Shown: one piece after another, positions 40,562 through 48,245 of the stretch
Position numbering within the stretch: position 1 is the first letter of the stretch
Layout of the letters: each line of letters begins with the position of its first letter
Source: a virus
Virus record (IMG/VR): IMGVR_UViG_3300028558_000033
Span: 1 to 56,476 of that record
Reading direction: 5' to 3' (one strand)
DNA length: 56,476 nt
Program-made: the position numbers and the translations under genes
Notes under the pieces: generated by a model
Told to the model about the DNA's origin: nothing
The model's input: only the letters and a program-made list of their open reading frames with translations
The model's database searches: none

Positions 40562-42312
40562 TAGCTGGCTTGCTTTGCGAGACTCAGCTGGGCTTTCAGC
40601 AGCTCGACTTCCAGGTCAGAACGTGCCCCAAGCAAATCTGAGAGCAGCATGCTCTTGATCACGGCTTGGCCTTCAGTGAGAATGCCCTTCACGGCAGGTT
40701 GCGCCTCGATGGGAGCAGTGTTTTTCACTGCCTCTGCCAACTGCAAGCTGAACGGGATGTCCGGGTTTATGGATTTGTCCAAAGCAGGCAGACGCTCGAT
40801 GCCGAGGATGTCGCTGATTACCATGCGAGCGATGCGCGGTGTCATGCCGCCCGTCCGTTCCGCTGTTGCCAATACCTGAATCAGGTCTTGGTCATCAGTC
40901 AGCGGCGGATTGTTGGACTTGAAGCTGTGATACAACACGCCAAGGTCTGGAAGGATCCAGTGATTCATGAAGTAGTCAAACTCATCCCGCAGCGGCCGGA
41001 AAATCTGCTCATCCGCCAACTTGCGCGAGGCATCTGCTGTTGCGCGTGTGTAGTCTGTGCTCCGACCGGTCAGGATGGGCGGCATGCGCCAAACTTCACG
41101 CACACGATCACCATTCGTCTTGCCATACTCGCTGAAAAGCTGATCGCGAGCTTGCTGGTTGGTCATTGGCTGGATGTTGATTTTGGCCGCACCTCTGCCC
41201 TCTTCACCTGCGTCTGTGGTGTTCGTGTCGGCTTCCAAGAGCAAGAAGCGGCTGTAGTTGGAGCTGCCTTGGATTTGCTTCTCCACAAACTCTTGTATGC
41301 GGGTGATCGTTCCCTCGGTCAACGATCCGTTGGACACGGAGATGATCATTGACGGGATGTTGTTGTTTTTCAGCGTGACGTAGTTGATTTCATCAGCAGC
41401 CCGGTCACCGTAGATGGACACGAGATTGCCAATGTAGCGCGGCATGCCATACGGCGTGCGCGGGCTGTACAGGCGCCAGTGGATGACCTCATTGGCGTAA
41501 CGTTCCTTGGGAATTTCACTTTCCTTGCCTGCCTCAAGGATCTTGCCAGTCGTGCAGTCCATGGTCCGCGGATCGCCGTACTCCTTGAACCAGCGCACCC
41601 CTGGCGCGCCGCTGACGGTCAAGGCACGCATGACACCGAACAAGCGCCGCTGAACAAACTTGCGAAAGCGCTTCTTGCGTGTCATGTCGACAAGCTTGAC
41701 ACTTCCGTCAGGTTCCATCTGCGGAACCTTACGGGTGAATGGGTAGAATTCCTTGGATTGTATCCCCAGCGCCATCTGGTAAGACGGGATGTGATTCAGC
41801 TGGACAATTCGCCCATCCACCGGGCTGCGAATGACTTCCCAAAATGCTTCACCCGTGGTCTCGATGTCTTGGCGGGTGCGCTTGCGCAACTCGGTGAAGC
41901 TGTAATCAGTGCAACAAGTGTTGAGGAAGTTCAGGAGCTTGGCCCGCTCTTTTGCAACTTCAGACTTCACGCCCGGCGGGCAAGATGGATCATCAACATT
42001 GACACGAGCATCCAAGCGTTGTCCGAACCCATCAACATTGACCACCATGGCCTCGATGACAGGCCCGAGTGCGGAGCTGTTTTCAGGCAGCATGGCCAGT
42101 GCCATCTTCTCAAATGGCGCTTCAATTGCCAAGCCATCCGTGACCAGCTGCGCAAAAGGATCGTCTTGTGGCAATTCCTTGGTGTGCGGGATCTCATCAT
42201 CTTCGTTCCTGTCACCACCAGTGATGCCCTTCCGTTCCTCTTTGGGCCCAAAGATGATGGCTTTAACTATGGCCTTGGATGAAACGCCTGGTTGCTGTAA
42301 TGTGGTTGCCAT
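40561..42312 (-). CDS. Portal protein
   Basis: 583 aa. ATG with AGGGG upstream. The pattern is that of SPP1/HK97-type portals: YRWR-like binding strands with SYQMALGIQS, EVIHWRLYSPRTPYGMPRY, then DRAADEINYVTLKNNNIPS and a QIQGSSNYSRFLLLEA wing. The C-terminal barrel region (FDYFMNHWILPDLGVLY) precedes helices. It forms the dodecameric vertex for packaging. Position between terminase and MuF genes is canonical. Confidence 0.88.
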   Translation of the reverse strand: MATTLQQPGVSSKAIVKAIIFGPKEERKGITGGDRNEDDEIPHTKELPQDDPFAQLVTDGLAIEAPFEKMALAMLPENSSALGPVIEAMVVNVDGFGQRLDARVNVDDPSCPPGVKSEVAKERAKLLNFLNTCCTDYSFTELRKRTRQDIETTGEAFWEVIRSPVDGRIVQLNHIPSYQMALGIQSKEFYPFTRKVPQMEPDGSVKLVDMTRKKRFRKFVQRRLFGVMRALTVSGAPGVRWFKEYGDPRTMDCTTGKILEAGKESEIPKERYANEVIHWRLYSPRTPYGMPRYIGNLVSIYGDRAADEINYVTLKNNNIPSMIISVSNGSLTEGTITRIQEFVEKQIQGSSNYSRFLLLEADTNTTDAGEEGRGAAKINIQPMTNQQARDQLFSEYGKTNGDRVREVWRMPPILTGRSTDYTRATADASRKLADEQIFRPLRDEFDYFMNHWILPDLGVLYHSFKSNNPPLTDDQDLIQVLATAERTGGMTPRIARMVISDILGIERLPALDKSINPDIPFSLQLAEAVKNTAPIEAQPAVKGILTEGQAVIKSMLLSDLLGARSDLEVELLKAQLSLAKQAS

Positions 42313-42334
42313 TGTTGCCCCTATCGTAACTGTT

Positions 42335-43810
42335 TCACATCAGACCAGGCTCTGATCGCCGCTTTTTCTTGGCACGGCGCTTTGACGTCTTGATGGCCAA
42401 ATTCAAAGCGTCAAACAAGTCATCATAGCGGTGGTGCGGGAATAGCACAAGGTGTTCGATGAGATGTGACATGTTGCGCCTGAAAAACACCTTCTGATTC
42501 TCAAACAATGGTGACAAGTTCTTGGCTTCCGTCACCTTGTCCTTCAGGGTGATGATGGCGACGGCGTTGATGTGCGGGAAGTCCTTTTTGACGTTGTAGA
42601 ATTGCGCTTTTTGGTAGGCGTTGGACTCGATTCCAACTCTGATGCACTCGTTGTCATCGTAGAAATCTGCCACTGCTGCTGTCTGTTTCGGGTATGACAG
42701 CTGCTTCTCATAATACGCCAAGACGTAGATGTTGCCGAGCTTGTCGATCCCGACGGCCACCATGGCAAACATGTCGGCCTCATCCTCTTCAGAAATCATC
42801 AAGTCAACCCCGGCATAATGCGCGATGCTGCCCCACGGGATGTCCTTGTCATCGATGACTTGGCAGTCGTCAATGCTGAAGATGCTGCCCTTCATGACAT
42901 CCGTATTCAGCATGTACTGAGAGTTGAAGCGGATGATGCCGCCGCGGCGGAGGGTTGCGACCTTGTCCTGTGTGAATCCCAAGCTATTCGGACGCACTTC
43001 ACCATTGGGAAGAAGGATCGGGATGATCAGCGTCTGTGGGCCCTCAAGCTCACCGCCGGTGTCGTCGTCTTGGCGCTTGGAAAGGTGCCCGTGCAAATCC
43101 ATGTGGTGAAAGCGCGTGCCCTTGATGTTCAGCGAGCCGATGAACGGATCCGATGGGATGGGTTGCTTCAACGTCGGAAGCAACATCTTGTAGAACCAGT
43201 TCAGCATTTTCTCACGCTGGTAAAGCGTGCGGCTGTTTTCCTCGTCCACCAAGTCGTCAGCATCGATGATGTCATAGTGCTTCGACGCAACTGCGCCTTC
43301 GATGCCGATGGTGTTGATTGACGGTTCTTTCGATGGCTGGGTGCGGCCGGCAACCTCAATTTCGGTATCAGACCACAACGACTTCCCAACGTAGTTGCCA
43401 AACAACCGGTGCAACATCTCGTTGGTCTCGAATTGCTGCTTGATTTCCTTCAACATGTCAGCAGCGTTGTTGCCTGTCTTTGATGCGATCAGGATCGACC
43501 GATTTGGGTTCAACAGCAGCTGAAAGATGTCCCACGACACTGTGGCTATTGTGGTTTTTCCAGACCCGCGCCAAACCAACGTCTGGCACCAGTTGCCTCG
43601 CCAACGATACTGGTGGTTCAGCATCTCCAAGTGGTGCGGATCAACCCGATACCCCAACACCACTTCGGCAAGAATGTCCACCCTGTGGCCGATCAAGATC
43701 AGCCGGCGGATCCACTCATGGTACAAGCTTTTGTGCTTGTCATACAACTCCAGCAACTCGCGTCGGTCCAAGCTCTGGAGTTGCTTGACGCTAATTCGTT
43801 CGTGGGACAT
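42335..43810 (-). CDS. terL: Terminase large subunit
   Basis: 491 aa. ATPase: Walker A VWRGSGKTT (79-87), Walker B YDIIDADD (179-186) followed by an LVDEEN acidic pair. RNase H-like nuclease: GVDLMIS (catalytic Asp) and RYDDLFDALN near the C-terminus. It powers DNA packaging and cuts the concatemer. ATG start with only AAGG directly upstream. The packaging strategy (headful or cohesive ends) cannot be told from sequence. It lies six genes downstream of the likely small subunit, with a glycosyltransferase and others in between, which is unusual. Confidence 0.92.
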   Translation of the reverse strand: MSHERISVKQLQSLDRRELLELYDKHKSLYHEWIRRLILIGHRVDILAEVVLGYRVDPHHLEMLNHQYRWRGNWCQTLVWRGSGKTTIATVSWDIFQLLLNPNRSILIASKTGNNAADMLKEIKQQFETNEMLHRLFGNYVGKSLWSDTEIEVAGRTQPSKEPSINTIGIEGAVASKHYDIIDADDLVDEENSRTLYQREKMLNWFYKMLLPTLKQPIPSDPFIGSLNIKGTRFHHMDLHGHLSKRQDDDTGGELEGPQTLIIPILLPNGEVRPNSLGFTQDKVATLRRGGIIRFNSQYMLNTDVMKGSIFSIDDCQVIDDKDIPWGSIAHYAGVDLMISEEDEADMFAMVAVGIDKLGNIYVLAYYEKQLSYPKQTAAVADFYDDNECIRVGIESNAYQKAQFYNVKKDFPHINAVAIITLKDKVTEAKNLSPLFENQKVFFRRNMSHLIEHLVLFPHHRYDDLFDALNLAIKTSKRRAKKKRRSEPGLM

Positions 43811-43821
43811 CCTTACGTGTA

Positions 43822-44136
43822 CTATTTGCGCAAGTACAGATAGCCCAAGATCAACAGCGTGGAAACCAAGATAGCGATCGGAGTTGCCAGCACCTCAACC
43901 CAAGACTTGATGCGCAACTCTGACTTGGTCTTATCGATACGCGTCTTCAAAGCGTTGAGCCGCTTCTCGCAATTCTCGGCCAAAATGAACAATGGGCCGC
44001 CCGGAAGTGAACATTCCAATTTGTGCCCTCTGATGAGCGAATGCATCGAAGCCTTGAATTCTTCGTCTGTGATTCGGGTCATCTTTGGCGTCTCGCGCCT
44101 TTCAAACTCATCAGGCGGGACATTTGGCTCAGGCAT
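43822..44136 (-). CDS. Small membrane protein with C-terminal anchor
   Basis: 104 aa. Soluble, charged, helical N-terminal part (TRITDEEFKASMHSLI, KRLNALKTRIDKTKSEL) and a single transmembrane helix at residues ~80-101 (VEVLATPIAILVSTLLILGY), with RK at the end. A coiled-coil region followed by a tail anchor could be a superinfection-exclusion factor or a holin-like accessory. No family recognised. It sits between glycosyltransferase and terminase genes. Confidence 0.6.
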   Translation of the reverse strand: MPEPNVPPDEFERRETPKMTRITDEEFKASMHSLIRGHKLECSLPGGPLFILAENCEKRLNALKTRIDKTKSELRIKSWVEVLATPIAILVSTLLILGYLYLRK

Positions 44137-44145
44137 GTTTCACAA

Positions 44146-45189
44146 CTACGGCAGATCTTCACATCGACTTCTGAAATACTCTTGGAGCAAGTGGCGCATC
44201 CTTGGCTTGTCTGGCGTGATCTGCAACACACCGCGGCCGTCAGGATAGACGTCCACATAGGGGTTGAATTTCTCTTCACTCAGAATGGCATCGCGGCTTC
44301 CGTAGCCACGCTTGTTCATCGGCCCATGGTAGTGGTGGATGGCCAGTTGGTCAACGTAGAAGATGTTGCCGTTGCACTTGGCCGCACGCTTCTGCCACTG
44401 CACGATGTAGTCGCAATAAGTTGGAGAGAACCCACAGAATGTGTCGTGCTTCATCCCACGGAACGCGCCAACCATGCCAAATGCCATGTAGGAGTCGCCA
44501 GATCCAAGGATGCACCGATCCATCAACCCACCGACGCTGTCCAATGCGCTCTTGCGGAAAGCCCAAGCGCCACCAGGTGCGCCAGGAAACATGTCTTTGA
44601 TGCTGGGCTTCATGCCTCCGTACGGCCGAGCAGACAAACGACTTTCCCAATCAGCCGGGACTTTGAACCCTGCCTTGGCATAGGTCAATGCGAATCCAGG
44701 TAGTAATTGAACCGGCTGGTGGCCTTCACCAGGGACGGTGGGGCCTGATATGTGTTGCACGTTGGAAAACAACTGCACCCAATCGTAGTGCTGGAGCAGA
44801 TGAACGGCCTCCAAGGCCCAATCACGCCGGGTGAACAAGAAGTCAGCATCACAATAAGCCCCATACTTCCATCCGGGTGGAAAGTGCTGGATGGCCAGGT
44901 TGAGCGCGTTCTCCTTCAACCACAATTCATGTCCGGTTCTGAGTCGGATGTGGTCAGGGTTGTTTTCATCGGCCACTTCGAACGGCCGATCCCCAAAGGC
45001 TATTTCGATGAAATGGATTCTCACGTTGGCGTTGGTCGCCATCGTTGCCAAGAAATCAAAAGCCAGCCTGCGGCGTGATTCCCAACGTCGCGGGTTGGTG
45101 TACGCCACAGCAACGTGAAGCGTCTGATCCTCGGCCCAAGGTCGCAACTTCTCATGAAGCAGCGGATGTTGTGTTTTTTGCATCTCCAT
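44146..45189 (-). CDS. Glycosyltransferase, GT-A-like
   Basis: 347 aa from ATG 45189 (AGGAG upstream, long spacing); a GTG at 45231 would add 14 residues. A nucleotide-sugar-dependent fold is indicated by VAVAYTNPRRW, a DAD metal-binding motif in YGAYCDADFLF (residues 114-116), and a C-terminal GGAWAFRKSALDSVGG acceptor-loop region as in family 2-type transferases. The enzyme probably glycosylates a virion protein, host surface or phage DNA. Its location between small and large terminase genes hints at a virion target. No signal or membrane segment. Confidence 0.75.
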   Translation of the reverse strand: MEMQKTQHPLLHEKLRPWAEDQTLHVAVAYTNPRRWESRRRLAFDFLATMATNANVRIHFIEIAFGDRPFEVADENNPDHIRLRTGHELWLKENALNLAIQHFPPGWKYGAYCDADFLFTRRDWALEAVHLLQHYDWVQLFSNVQHISGPTVPGEGHQPVQLLPGFALTYAKAGFKVPADWESRLSARPYGGMKPSIKDMFPGAPGGAWAFRKSALDSVGGLMDRCILGSGDSYMAFGMVGAFRGMKHDTFCGFSPTYCDYIVQWQKRAAKCNGNIFYVDQLAIHHYHGPMNKRGYGSRDAILSEEKFNPYVDVYPDGRGVLQITPDKPRMRHLLQEYFRSRCEDLP

Positions 45190-45254
45190 CGACGTCTGAA
45201 CTCCTGTTTGAGAGATATTTGTCGATGTCACAACATCTTATGCTGCCCAACCGC

Positions 45255-46052
45255 TCAGTCGAACAACCTCATTTCGAACGTGAAATCACAAGCGCCCGCT
45301 GCCAAGACTTCCAAACACGGCTCAACCGGATTGGTGAGAATGTTGCCATCCGGATCTCTGATAGGGTTGCCGTCAATGTCCAACTTTGGAGTCGTCACCA
45401 CGCTTCCGTTGACAGACGTTCCATCCGGGCAACGGTTGTGGCCATCATGGACAACGGTGACTTGGAGCCTGGTATTGCCTGCCAGGCCGTCATCATACCA
45501 TGGCGAGCCCCAATCACACCCAACAGGCTTCAAAGCTGCCAGATATTGCCCCAAACGCGCAGTGAGAATGCCCTCATAAGCAATCATGGCGCTGAGAGCC
45601 AGCTGCTGGGTGCCTGAATCACCACCTGTCATACCAACAGCAACGATCCCGGTGCCAAATGTGGCAATGGTGACATTTTCGAAGTCGCCATGAAGCGACG
45701 ATGTGTTGGTGAGGGTCAGAACGTCGCCCGACAATGCCACTTCCAATGCCACATCTGTGTGTTCGGTCAGGTATGTGGCAACAGCACCACCAACAGCAAC
45801 GGCCGAGTCATCAGCGCCATGGATGTCGATGACGATGCCGTCATGGATTGGGGTGTAGGCCTCGGGCGCGACGCTGACGGCACACTCGAATGCTTGTGAA
45901 TGCCCACGGCCGTCATCCAGAACAAACCCGTCACCATCGTGCAGACTCGCCTTCACCGCAACAGTCAACGTTCCGGATGCGGCTTGTGGCCCGTTATCTG
46001 CTGTGACATGGAAGCGAGCAGCAGTATCAGATTTGGACACCAATTTGATCAT
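45255..46052 (-). CDS. Beta-rich putative head fibre or structural protein
   Basis: 265 aa. ATG with AAGGG upstream. The N-terminal half is an Ig-like or fibre-type beta domain (SGTLTVAVKASLHDGDGF, ALEVALSGDVLTLTNTSS). The C-terminal half includes a conserved-looking GCDWGSPWYDDGLAGNTRL and cysteine-bearing segments (HDGHNRCPDGT). I recognise no family. Its place after the small-terminase candidate suggests a virion accessory such as a head fibre that the adjacent glycosyltransferase could modify. Confidence 0.5.
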   Translation of the reverse strand: MIKLVSKSDTAARFHVTADNGPQAASGTLTVAVKASLHDGDGFVLDDGRGHSQAFECAVSVAPEAYTPIHDGIVIDIHGADDSAVAVGGAVATYLTEHTDVALEVALSGDVLTLTNTSSLHGDFENVTIATFGTGIVAVGMTGGDSGTQQLALSAMIAYEGILTARLGQYLAALKPVGCDWGSPWYDDGLAGNTRLQVTVVHDGHNRCPDGTSVNGSVVTTPKLDIDGNPIRDPDGNILTNPVEPCLEVLAAGACDFTFEMRLFD

Positions 46053-46070
46053 GACTTATGCCCTTTCCAA

Positions 46071-46457
46071 TCAGATATTGCGCAACGTCCCTGCAGCGAC
46101 GTCCACGTCAACTTGAGTCAACGTGGTGCCGAAATCAGGCGAGCTGAGGCGAACGAAGATCCGTTGCCCAAGCGACGCAAATTTGATCTGCGCAGACGCC
46201 GTCAGCGTGAACGTCGCGGCTGGTGATGCTGGGATGAACGCTGACAAACGGTCGCTCCAAACCAACACGCTGGCTGTCAAAGAGCCTGTGCCTGTTATGG
46301 CAATTTGTATCGCCAGGTCATCATAGCCCTTGGTGTCCATGCCCTGCGAGCTGGTGATGCCCGCGTATGGCGTATCAGCATCGCTGGCGATCGCCGCCAC
46401 GCGGTGCGGAGTAAAAACGGGTGACAGACATATGCCTTCGTTGACGTTTCTCGACAT
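46071..46457 (-). CDS. Small beta-rich structural protein
   Basis: 128 aa. ATG with AAAGG upstream. A single beta-sandwich-type domain (DLAIQIAITGTGSLTASVLV, SPAATFTLTASAQIKF, RIFVRLSSPDFG), like phage decoration proteins. It is the second gene after the late promoter. No family is identified. It may be a decoration or fibre-base partner of the next protein. Confidence 0.5.
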   Translation of the reverse strand: MSRNVNEGICLSPVFTPHRVAAIASDADTPYAGITSSQGMDTKGYDDLAIQIAITGTGSLTASVLVWSDRLSAFIPASPAATFTLTASAQIKFASLGQRIFVRLSSPDFGTTLTQVDVDVAAGTLRNI

Positions 46458-46462
46458 GGCCT

Positions 46463-47239
46463 TTATCCTAGTGGCGATGACATGGTTGGAGCTACCTTGG
46501 AGCGACGGACGGCTTGTCTTGAGGCCTTGGCAGCCATTGACTTTTGTTTGCCTCCCATGGCAGACGATGGCTTCATATTCTCATTGAACTGCGGGCTGGG
46601 AAGCAAACGCGCAACTGCCTCTTGGACGTTCCCGCCGATGTCGCTCACATCAATCGGCTTCCCGTCCATGGATTGGAAACCGTATCTGGACACGACCTTG
46701 GCAAAATTGGTCATTTCCTCTGCGATGTGGCTGCGCAGGGTGTTGTTGTCCATGGTGGCGACGGCGACACCTTGAAGGATCAGCTTGCGCTCTGGCGCCT
46801 TTTCCAAAATGCCCATATCCTGGCCCATCTTGACAACCCTATCGATGATGTCAGACTTCGCCCGGATGGCCGTGATCATGGCATTTGAGCTGCCGTTGAT
46901 GACGTTGAGCTTTAGACGATCAATGACGTTGTCTAAATCATCAACGCAGCGCTCCTGCTTCCACTTGTAGTCCAGATAGGTGTCTTCAGTGGTTTGGGCA
47001 TAAAGGCTGTCTTTCCCTTGGCGCAACAACTCGCGCTTCAAGTCGTTGTAGCGCTGGGTGCTGATCTGGAGATCCTCAGCAATTTGGGCATCGTCGTGCC
47101 CGAGCGACAAGCGCAACTTGATGTCTGCCATTGCAGAACGGATGTCCGCTGCTGGCTCCTTGCGGAGCTTCGAACCACGCGTCACGCCGCGGATGCCGGC
47201 CGGACGCAATTGCTTGTTGGGCTGTGATGGCTGCAACAT
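46463..47239 (-). CDS. Probable terminase small subunit
   Basis: 258 aa. A basic N-terminus precedes a helix-turn-helix-like region (LGHDDAQIAEDLQISTQRYNDLK split over residues 46-68). Then follow long helices (DNVIDRLKLNVINGSSNAM, AIRAKSDIIDRVVKMGQ) for oligomerisation and a basic Ser/Lys C-terminus. This layout suits a DNA-recognition small terminase at the head of the late operon. The ATG lies 0-3 nt from the predicted start of transcription, with no Shine-Dalgarno, so it may be translated from a leaderless mRNA. An internal ATG at 47131 is an alternative. Confidence 0.6.
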   Translation of the reverse strand: MLQPSQPNKQLRPAGIRGVTRGSKLRKEPAADIRSAMADIKLRLSLGHDDAQIAEDLQISTQRYNDLKRELLRQGKDSLYAQTTEDTYLDYKWKQERCVDDLDNVIDRLKLNVINGSSNAMITAIRAKSDIIDRVVKMGQDMGILEKAPERKLILQGVAVATMDNNTLRSHIAEEMTNFAKVVSRYGFQSMDGKPIDVSDIGGNVQEAVARLLPSPQFNENMKPSSAMGGKQKSMAAKASRQAVRRSKVAPTMSSPLG

Positions 47240-47240
47240 T

Positions 47241-47264
47241 GCTGTCGATTATACGCTCGACAGC
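47241..47264. promoter_or_regulatory. Operator-like dyad across the late promoter -10
   Basis: GCTGTCGA (47241-47248) and TCGACAGC (47257-47264) form a perfect 8-bp dyad with an 8-bp spacer, covering the -10 element of the promoter on the minus strand. A dimeric repressor bound here would block polymerase. I found no second copy of this dyad by eye. Confidence 0.8.
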
Positions 47265-47276
47265 TTTACATCTCAA
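47248..47276 (-). promoter_or_regulatory. Late sigma70-type promoter
   Basis: On the minus strand TTGAGA (47271-47276), a 17-bp spacer and TATAAT (47248-47253) give a near-perfect sigma70 promoter (5/6 and 6/6). The -35 overlaps the stop codon of the methyltransferase gene. Transcription would begin near 47241, at or next to the ATG of the small-terminase candidate. Confidence 0.85.
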
Positions 47277-47824
47277 CCGAGAGCAGCCAACAACAATGAG
47301 TACGGCGCCTTGTCAATTTCGTCGCCAAAGCACGTCCATCCTGGCCGTTGCTGGCGGGCGAACAATTCAACGTAGGGGCCTGGATAGAGCCTTTGAACAA
47401 TGCGGTAAAAGCGATCCGGCTTGGCGGAGTGCTGCTTTGGCTTGGGCGCGAAGAACACGCTGCGCTGCTTCATGTCATTGCGAGTCGGGCTGCCACGTGT
47501 GCAAATCAAGCACACTTCATGAGCATTACGGACTTGGTGCCCCATGCCCGTGTACAACCGGCCATTGCCTGCCATCTTCACCCACACCATTTCGGACTTC
47601 TGATTGAATCCCCAAGCACGGGCGACGTCCAACGCTTCTTGCTGCATGGCAGCAACACGCCAAAGCAACAAGCGTGAGTTGTCCTCCATGGGCGGGATCA
47701 TGAAGTTCATGATGTCTTTCAACTTCATGCACTTGTAGTGCTTCGCTGCCCCGCGGCCGCCGCCGGGCAAGCTGTCGCCAAACAACCACGCAGGGTCGGC
47801 AACCAATGTGCGAAACTTCGTCAT
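47273..47824 (-). CDS. MT-A70-type DNA adenine methyltransferase
   Basis: 183 aa. ATG with AGAGG upstream. The motif LVADPAWLFGD (DPAW at residues 10-13) corresponds to the catalytic DPPW of N6-adenine MT-A70 enzymes with one substitution. SEMVWVKMAGNGRLYTGMG and QRPGWTCFGDEID fit the rest of the fold. These are common phage enzymes that protect DNA from restriction or modify regulatory sites. Short but complete. It ends within the late promoter. Confidence 0.85.
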   Translation of the reverse strand: MTKFRTLVADPAWLFGDSLPGGGRGAAKHYKCMKLKDIMNFMIPPMEDNSRLLLWRVAAMQQEALDVARAWGFNQKSEMVWVKMAGNGRLYTGMGHQVRNAHEVCLICTRGSPTRNDMKQRSVFFAPKPKQHSAKPDRFYRIVQRLYPGPYVELFARQQRPGWTCFGDEIDKAPYSLLLAALG

Positions 47825-47834
47825 GGTACCTCTT

Positions 47835-48245
47835 TCATTGTGCCATCATATCTCGTGCCATATTGTCTGCGCACGCATCGGAGCAGAATTCACGATGCTC
47901 ACAAGGGCCAAGGCCGAATGGATCGTCCAACGTAAGACTTTGAACAGGTTTCCAAATCTCATGACCGCAATACATGCAGACGCCAATCAAGACGCTGTCT
48001 CCCGGCTTCCATGGCTCGTATTCCACAACGCCAGGGAATTGCTTGCGCGTCGGATCGATGGTGTCACCGTTAGGAGCAACCAACCAAATGTGCCCGCGCT
48101 TGCCCCAAATGCACATGACGTGACCCGGAACCACCATCAGTTCCGGGAATGCTTTGCGCATCTCCTCACATGCTTCTTTGCACTGCCCGAGCAGCACCCC
48201 TTGTTGCCTCGCTTCGTACTCTTGAATCCAATCTACGTACGTCAA
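47835..48245 (-). CDS. Zinc-finger protein with HxW/IDPT motif, function unknown
   Basis: 136 aa from TTG 48245, which gives a TTGA overlap with the helicase stop; the longer frame to 48302 lies inside the helicase gene. The middle contains MCIWGKRGHIWLVAPNGDTI followed by DPTRKQF, a pattern seen in small phage proteins of unknown role. The C-terminal part carries zinc-type cysteines (CMYCGHEIW, PCEHREFCSDACADN). No enzyme family assigned with confidence. Weak ribosome site. Confidence 0.6.
   Translation of the reverse strand: MTYVDWIQEYEARQQGVLLGQCKEACEEMRKAFPELMVVPGHVMCIWGKRGHIWLVAPNGDTIDPTRKQFPGVVEYEPWKPGDSVLIGVCMYCGHEIWKPVQSLTLDDPFGLGPCEHREFCSDACADNMARDMMAQ

Noticed and set aside
41479-42282. 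267-codon plus-strand frame over the portal gene
   Set aside because: Shadow of the portal gene with no recognisable features.
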